Shown here: in pieces, positions 60,667 through 64,000 of the stretch
How the letters are laid out: each line of letters begins with the position of its first letter
Numbering within the stretch: position 1 is the first letter of the stretch
Source of the DNA: Flavobacteriaceae bacterium
GTDB lineage: Bacteria; Bacteroidota; Bacteroidia; Flavobacteriales; Flavobacteriaceae
Direction of reading: 5' to 3'
NCBI GenBank assembly: GCA_013001285.1
Contig: JABDMU010000031.1
Location: forward strand, 1 to 64,000
DNA length: 64,000 nucleotides
Made by a program: the position numbers and the translations under genes
The notes under the pieces: generated by a model
Seen by the model: the letters and a program-made list of their open reading frames with translations, nothing else
What the model was told of the DNA's origin: nothing
The model's database searches: none

Positions 60667-61896
60667 ATGATAAAAGTTTTGATCATAGGTGCTGTATGGC
60701 CAGAGCCAAGGAGTTCGGCGGCAGGAGGTCATATGATGCAACTAATATCATTATTTGATAAAACTAGTTATCAACTCACTTTTGCCAGTTCAAGCACAAC
60801 ATCAGAGAATGCAGTTGCTTTGTCAGACCATGGTATTGACGAAGTTGAGATTGAATTAAATGATTCAAGCTTTGATGATTTTATTCAAAACCTTGACCCT
60901 CAAGTGGTCATTTTTGATCGCTTCATATCGGAAGAACAATTTGGCTGGCGTGTTTTAGAAAAATGCCCTAAAGCACTAAGGGTGTTAAATACGGAAGATC
61001 TTCACGGACTCAGAAAAGCGCGCGAACTCGCTTTTAATAATGAAGAGGAAATAACAACAAAGCATCTGTTGAATGACATTTCAAAACGCGAGATCGCTAG
61101 TATTTTCAGGAGCGACCTGAGTTTGATTATTTCTGAATTTGAAATGGAACTCCTGTTATCCACATTTAAGGTCGAAAAAAATCTATTGTTCTATTTACCT
61201 TTTTTAGTTGACCATATCGATGAACCCAATATTGAAGATTTACCGACATTTGAGAAGCGTCTTCATTTTGTAACCATTGGAAATTTTCTTCATAAACCTA
61301 ATCTTGATGCAGTCTCTTTATTGAAACATGAGATCTGGCCGTTGATCCATAAGGCAATACCAAAGTCAGAAATGCATATTTATGGTGCTTATATGCCCGA
61401 AAAGCTAAAGCAATGGCATGACCCGAGATCTAACTTTTATATGAAGGGATTTGCGGAAAATGTTGACGATGTGATGCGAAATGCAAAAGTTTGTCTGGCG
61501 CCTTTGCGTTTTGGTGCTGGATTAAAAGGAAAACTAGTAGATGCCATGATTTCTGGAACACCGTGCGTAACAACTACAATAGGAGCAGAGGGTTTATCTG
61601 GAAATTTAGATATGAATGGAATCATAACAGATGATGTAAATGCTTTTGCCCGAATGGCTGTTGAATTGTATGAAAATCAAGAATTATGGAAAGAAAAACA
61701 GCGAAATGGCTTCAAAATCATAAATAAACGCTTTCAGAAACGAAACTTTCAGAATGACTTCATCTCAACAATGAACAGCTTGCTTAATAATATTGATGAC
61801 CATCGCACACAGAATGTTATTGGTACTCTTTTTCATCATCATAGTATGCAAAGCACAAAATATTTGAGCAAATGGATAGAGGAAAAAAATAAATAG
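60667..61896 (+). CDS. Group 1 glycosyltransferase (GT-B fold)
   Basis: 409 aa, soluble. N-domain opens 'KVLIIGAVWPEPRSSAAGGHMMQLISLF'; the C-domain nucleotide-sugar site is about 260-320: 'FYMKGFAENVDDVMRNAKVCLAPLRFGAGLKGKLVDAMISGTPCVTTTIGAEGL'. The Glu of the EX7E motif is replaced in part, so donor and mechanism are not certain. No other polysaccharide genes adjoin. A 3' His-rich stretch 'HHHSM' is curious but probably trivial. Confidence 0.88.
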   Translation: MIKVLIIGAVWPEPRSSAAGGHMMQLISLFDKTSYQLTFASSSTTSENAVALSDHGIDEVEIELNDSSFDDFIQNLDPQVVIFDRFISEEQFGWRVLEKCPKALRVLNTEDLHGLRKARELAFNNEEEITTKHLLNDISKREIASIFRSDLSLIISEFEMELLLSTFKVEKNLLFYLPFLVDHIDEPNIEDLPTFEKRLHFVTIGNFLHKPNLDAVSLLKHEIWPLIHKAIPKSEMHIYGAYMPEKLKQWHDPRSNFYMKGFAENVDDVMRNAKVCLAPLRFGAGLKGKLVDAMISGTPCVTTTIGAEGLSGNLDMNGIITDDVNAFARMAVELYENQELWKEKQRNGFKIINKRFQKRNFQNDFISTMNSLLNNIDDHRTQNVIGTLFHHHSMQSTKYLSKWIEEKNK

Positions 61897-61903
61897 AATT
61901 ATT

Positions 61904-61933
61904 TTGTTTATTTAAAAATGTAAAGTATATTTG
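61904..61933 (+). promoter_or_regulatory. Main promoter of the membrane protein-XRE unit
   Basis: TTG (61904-61906), 19-nt spacer, TATATTTG (61926-61933), a full consensus match. The -7 element lies inside the first 21-bp-spaced repeat, and the expected start point falls just before the second. Confidence 0.7.
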
Positions 61934-61978
61934 TCATATAGTAAAGAATACTAGTCATTATATAAAATATATTTGTCA
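61921..61978. repeat. Three tandem 16-bp repeats at exact 21-bp period
   Basis: Copies at 61921-61936, 61942-61957 and 61963-61978; consensus TAAAGTATATTTGTCA. Copy 2 differs at three positions and copy 3 at one. A 21-bp period puts all sites on the same DNA face, as for cooperative repressor binding. Copies 1 and 3 contain TATATTTG, a perfect -7 element. The probable ligand is the XRE protein encoded downstream. Confidence 0.8.
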
Positions 61979-61981
61979 ATT

Positions 61982-62431
61982 ATGAAAAAGAAATCAATTT
62001 CCGAATGTGAACGAGATCAGTTTAATAAACTTATTAAATTAAGACTTCCTAATGCCTTTAAAACAGTTGGATTGATCATTGCGGTCCTTGCATTTTTGTC
62101 TATGTTTGGACGAAAGCTATTGATTGAAGGCGATGCAGAATTGTATAAGAGCATATCAAGACAAGCCTTATTAATTGGCTTATTATTAATGTCAATTTCT
62201 AAGGATAAAATTGAGGACGAAATGACCTACAGCCTACGGATGCAGTCTTATGGCTTTGCCTTTATTTTGGGGGTGCTTTATGCTATGATGATGCCCTATG
62301 TCGATTATGGCGTTTCAAACGCATTAAAACCCGAAGGTGAAACACTCAAGAATCTTGGTGATTTTCAAATCTTGATCTTTATGCTCATGATCCAACTTAT
62401 GTTTTATCATACTTCAAAACGGATTGGATAA
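61982..62431 (+). CDS. Four-helix membrane protein paired with XRE regulator
   Basis: 149 aa from ATG 61982 (a TTG start 9 nt upstream would lie inside the third repeat). Hydrophobic segments about 24-42, 60-73, 87-106 and 126-142 suggest four transmembrane helices, with a charged N-terminus 'KKKSISECERDQFNKLIKLRL'. No family recognised; the layout resembles DUF2975-XRE pairs but the sequence does not clearly match. Its stop overlaps the XRE start (TAATG). Possibly the protein sensed by, or controlling, the regulator. Confidence 0.75.
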   Translation: MKKKSISECERDQFNKLIKLRLPNAFKTVGLIIAVLAFLSMFGRKLLIEGDAELYKSISRQALLIGLLLMSISKDKIEDEMTYSLRMQSYGFAFILGVLYAMMMPYVDYGVSNALKPEGETLKNLGDFQILIFMLMIQLMFYHTSKRIG

Positions 62432-62631
62432 TGCAGAACAAAATAAAAATAGAACGAGCAATTTTAGATCTAACACAAGATGATCTTGCCAAGAAAATTG
62501 GAGTTTCAAGGCAAACCATAAATTCCATTGAAGCCAACAGGTATGTACCCTCAACAGTCCTTGCTTTAAAGTTATCTGAGGTGTTTAATAAATCAGTCAA
62601 TGAATTTTTTAGCCTGTCAGAAGAAGACTAA
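62431..62631 (+). CDS. Small XRE/Cro-CI-family regulator (YozG-like)
   Basis: 66 aa, essentially a single helix-turn-helix: 'KIERAILDLTQDDLAKKIGVSRQTINSIEANRYVPSTVLALKLSEVFNKSVNEFF'. The DNA-reading helix is 'SRQTINSIE'. Translationally coupled to the membrane protein by a one-base overlap. It probably binds the three 21-bp-spaced repeats ahead of the unit and autoregulates. Ends 4 nt from the convergent sirtuin stop. Confidence 0.93.
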   Translation: MQNKIKIERAILDLTQDDLAKKIGVSRQTINSIEANRYVPSTVLALKLSEVFNKSVNEFFSLSEED

Positions 62632-62635
62632 TTCA

Positions 62636-63322
62636 CTATTTAATTGGATTGATATAAGTATTGATCACATGTTTTACACCCAGAGTAGCAGGTTTGGATA
62701 TCACCTTTATTTGGTAGTTACTTTCAATAGCTGGCTTCGGATCGATATAAAAAATCTTCGTTTCTGAACTCACATAATTCATTAAACTCGCAGCAGGATA
62801 AACCTGCATAGATGTACCAATAATTAGAAGAATATCGGCAGTTTCACAAATGGAAATTGCCTTAGGAATCATTGGAACAGCTTCACCAAACCAAACAATG
62901 TGAGGCCGCAATTGATAACCCTTTTGGCACTTATCACCAAGTAAGAGATCGCTTTTCCATTCTTTAACATCTAACTCATCGTAAGTACTTCTAACTTTAA
63001 ATAATTCGCCGTGCAAATGCAATACATTTTGACTCCCTGCACGCTCATGAAGATCATCAACATTTTGAGTTATAATTGAGACTTTATGAATTTGTTCAAG
63101 GTTTGCTAAAGCAAAATGAGCAGCATTTGGTTCTACCTTTAATAATTGTCTTCTCCGTTGGTTATAAAAATCAAATACCAATTCTGGATTTGCTCTGAAT
63201 CCCTGGGGGGAAGCCACTTCCATAACATCATGACCTTCCCAAAGGCCATCGGCATCTCTAAAAGTTTTAAGTCCGCTTTCGGCACTTATTCCAGCTCCCG
63301 TGAGTACAACTACATGTTTCAT
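62636..63322 (-). CDS. cobB: Sir2-family NAD-dependent protein deacylase, zinc-site deficient
   Basis: 228 aa. NAD site 'VLTGAGISAESGLKTFRDADGLW', 'TQNVDDLHERAG', catalytic His104 in 'HLHGELF', 'RPHIVWFGEAVP', 'GTSMQVYPAASL'. Tyr53-x-x-Arg56 ('FYNQRR') is the class III motif that binds succinyl/malonyl-lysine. The small zinc domain keeps only one Cys (Cys132): the first CxxC position is 'RSTY' and the second 'CQKG', so structural zinc is probably not bound. A likely promoter, TTG-N20-TATCTTTA, is at 63327-63357. Confidence 0.93.
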   Translation of the reverse strand: MKHVVVLTGAGISAESGLKTFRDADGLWEGHDVMEVASPQGFRANPELVFDFYNQRRRQLLKVEPNAAHFALANLEQIHKVSIITQNVDDLHERAGSQNVLHLHGELFKVRSTYDELDVKEWKSDLLLGDKCQKGYQLRPHIVWFGEAVPMIPKAISICETADILLIIGTSMQVYPAASLMNYVSSETKIFYIDPKPAIESNYQIKVISKPATLGVKHVINTYINPIK

Positions 63323-63326
63323 TGTT

Positions 63327-63357
63327 TAAAGATATTGAATCGATTAAGGCTTGTCAA
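63327..63357 (-). promoter_or_regulatory. Promoter of the sirtuin gene
   Basis: Minus strand TTG (63355-63357), 20-nt spacer, TATCTTTA (63327-63334), one mismatch from TAnnTTTG. The -7 element ends 4 nt before the ATG, so the mRNA would be leaderless or nearly so. Confidence 0.45.
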
Positions 63358-63405
63358 CTATTTTTTCTATTCTCTTTTTTATACATTGAATGACAATTTG
63401 GTTTT

Positions 63406-64000
63406 ATGATCGATATTGCACTTTTAGAACATCTTGAGTCTTATTTAACTGAAAAGCGACGGGCACGTTTTTATCAGGTCTTGTCGCAACGAACAAAACA
63501 TTTTACTGTGGCCATTGAAGATGTTTATCAGCTTCATAATACAAGTGCAGTTATTAGAAGTTGTGATGTTTTTGGAATACAAGACGTACACATTATTGAA
63601 GAGCGCAATAGTAAACGTATCGATAGGGAAATTGCGATGGGATCTCAAAAGTGGGTCGATTTACATAGATACCATAGCGCTGAGGATTGTTTAACCGAAT
63701 TACGAGCTCAAAATTATCAAATCGTAGCTACGACACCTCACAAAGATGATTGCCAACTTTCAGATTTTGACATTAGTAGAAAGTCTTGTTTTTTCTTTGG
63801 AAGGGAAACCGAAGGCCTTTCAGATCTGATATTAAATGAAGCTGACTGTTTTTTAAATATTCCTATGGTTGGTTTTACAGAAAGTCTGAATATTTCGGTT
63901 TCTGCGGCCATTATTTTACAAGAGCTTACTTCAAAATTAAAAAAGTCGGATGTATCCTGGCAACTCTCTGAAAACGAACAAATTGAAAAGCGTCTAGATT
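63406..64000 (+). CDS. TrmH/SpoU-family tRNA ribose methyltransferase, cut by window end
   Basis: Partial: 198 codons from ATG 63406, open to the last base with the 3' end missing. The opening 'MIDIALLEHLESYLTEKRRARFYQVLSQRTKHFTVAIEDVYQLHNTSAVIRSCDVFGI' carries motif 1 (N-x-x-x-x-x-R). Motif 2 is 'FFGRETEGLS' and motif 3 'LNIPMVGFTESLNISVSAAI'. These form the trefoil-knot SAM site. It most resembles TrmH, which methylates the 2'-O of G18 in tRNA; the exact target is uncertain. Divergent from the sirtuin gene. Confidence 0.93.
   Translation, partial: MIDIALLEHLESYLTEKRRARFYQVLSQRTKHFTVAIEDVYQLHNTSAVIRSCDVFGIQDVHIIEERNSKRIDREIAMGSQKWVDLHRYHSAEDCLTELRAQNYQIVATTPHKDDCQLSDFDISRKSCFFFGRETEGLSDLILNEADCFLNIPMVGFTESLNISVSAAIILQELTSKLKKSDVSWQLSENEQIEKRLD

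Noticed and set aside
1-64000. CRISPR arrays, insertion sequences, prophage, integrases, tRNA and rRNA genes
   Set aside because: None seen on reading both strands. The only short regular repeats are the two promoter arrays at 49621-49724 and 61921-61978, whose 8-bp and 5-bp spacers are far too short for CRISPR.

Overview
The window looks like chromosomal core sequence of a marine-type member of the Flavobacteriaceae (Bacteroidota). The evidence is low G+C content, at least six secreted proteins ending in type IX secretion (T9SS) sorting domains (five type A, one gliding-associated type B), promoters that fit the Bacteroidota pattern TTG-N17..23-TAnnTTTG, no consistent Shine-Dalgarno sequences, type B L31, and Bacteroidota-typical families (DUF4252, DUF4199, haem-binding PF14376-like, SatD/DUF3307). 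I see no insertion sequences, prophage, CRISPR array, tRNA or rRNA, and no gene-free stretch above 300 bases.

Layout. 1-5 kb: lipoprotein M23 peptidase with a propeller/DUF6265 protein, then a LamG T9SS protein. 5-12.8 kb: fatty-acid beta-oxidation block, MarR-fadN-fadA-fadE, with a perfect 12+12 bp palindrome at its promoter and fadD just upstream. 12.8-23 kb: secreted M14 carboxypeptidase, pentapeptide-like protein, purL, secreted endonuclease I, rsmB-like methyltransferase. 23-29.6 kb: YCF48-like propeller, an ECF sigma/anti-sigma/Spy-like cassette, a possible small RNA, an MsbA-like exporter and a phosphohexomutase. 29.7-38.3 kb: type B T9SS giant, polyprenyl-phosphate-type glycosyltransferase, DUF4199, rpmE2, GlmU-like protein, orphan peptide-binding lipoprotein, small T9SS protein. 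38.4-49.7 kb: mtaB, small acetyltransferase, hydrolase, lytic transglycosylase, cardiolipin synthase, rpmH, carB, T9SS protein, then DUF3307/satD with a striking operator array. 49.7-58 kb: rmuC, an iron/haem/cobalamin ABC importer, S41 protease, a second ECF sigma cassette with two DUF4252 proteins. 58-64 kb: purB, cytochrome-like haem protein, glycosyltransferase, membrane protein/XRE pair with its own repeat array, sirtuin, and a TrmH/SpoU methyltransferase cut by the window end.

Most of this is ordinary housekeeping. The best candidates for undescribed biology are regulatory: (i) a SatD-family protein that I read as a class III nucleotide-cyclase-like domain joined to a helix-turn-helix, co-transcribed with a DUF3307 membrane protein, behind four direct repeats at exactly 28 bp; (ii) a membrane protein/XRE pair behind three repeats at exactly 21 bp that embed the -7 elements; (iii) the MarR operator of the fad operon; and (iv) a candidate intergenic small RNA near 26 kb.
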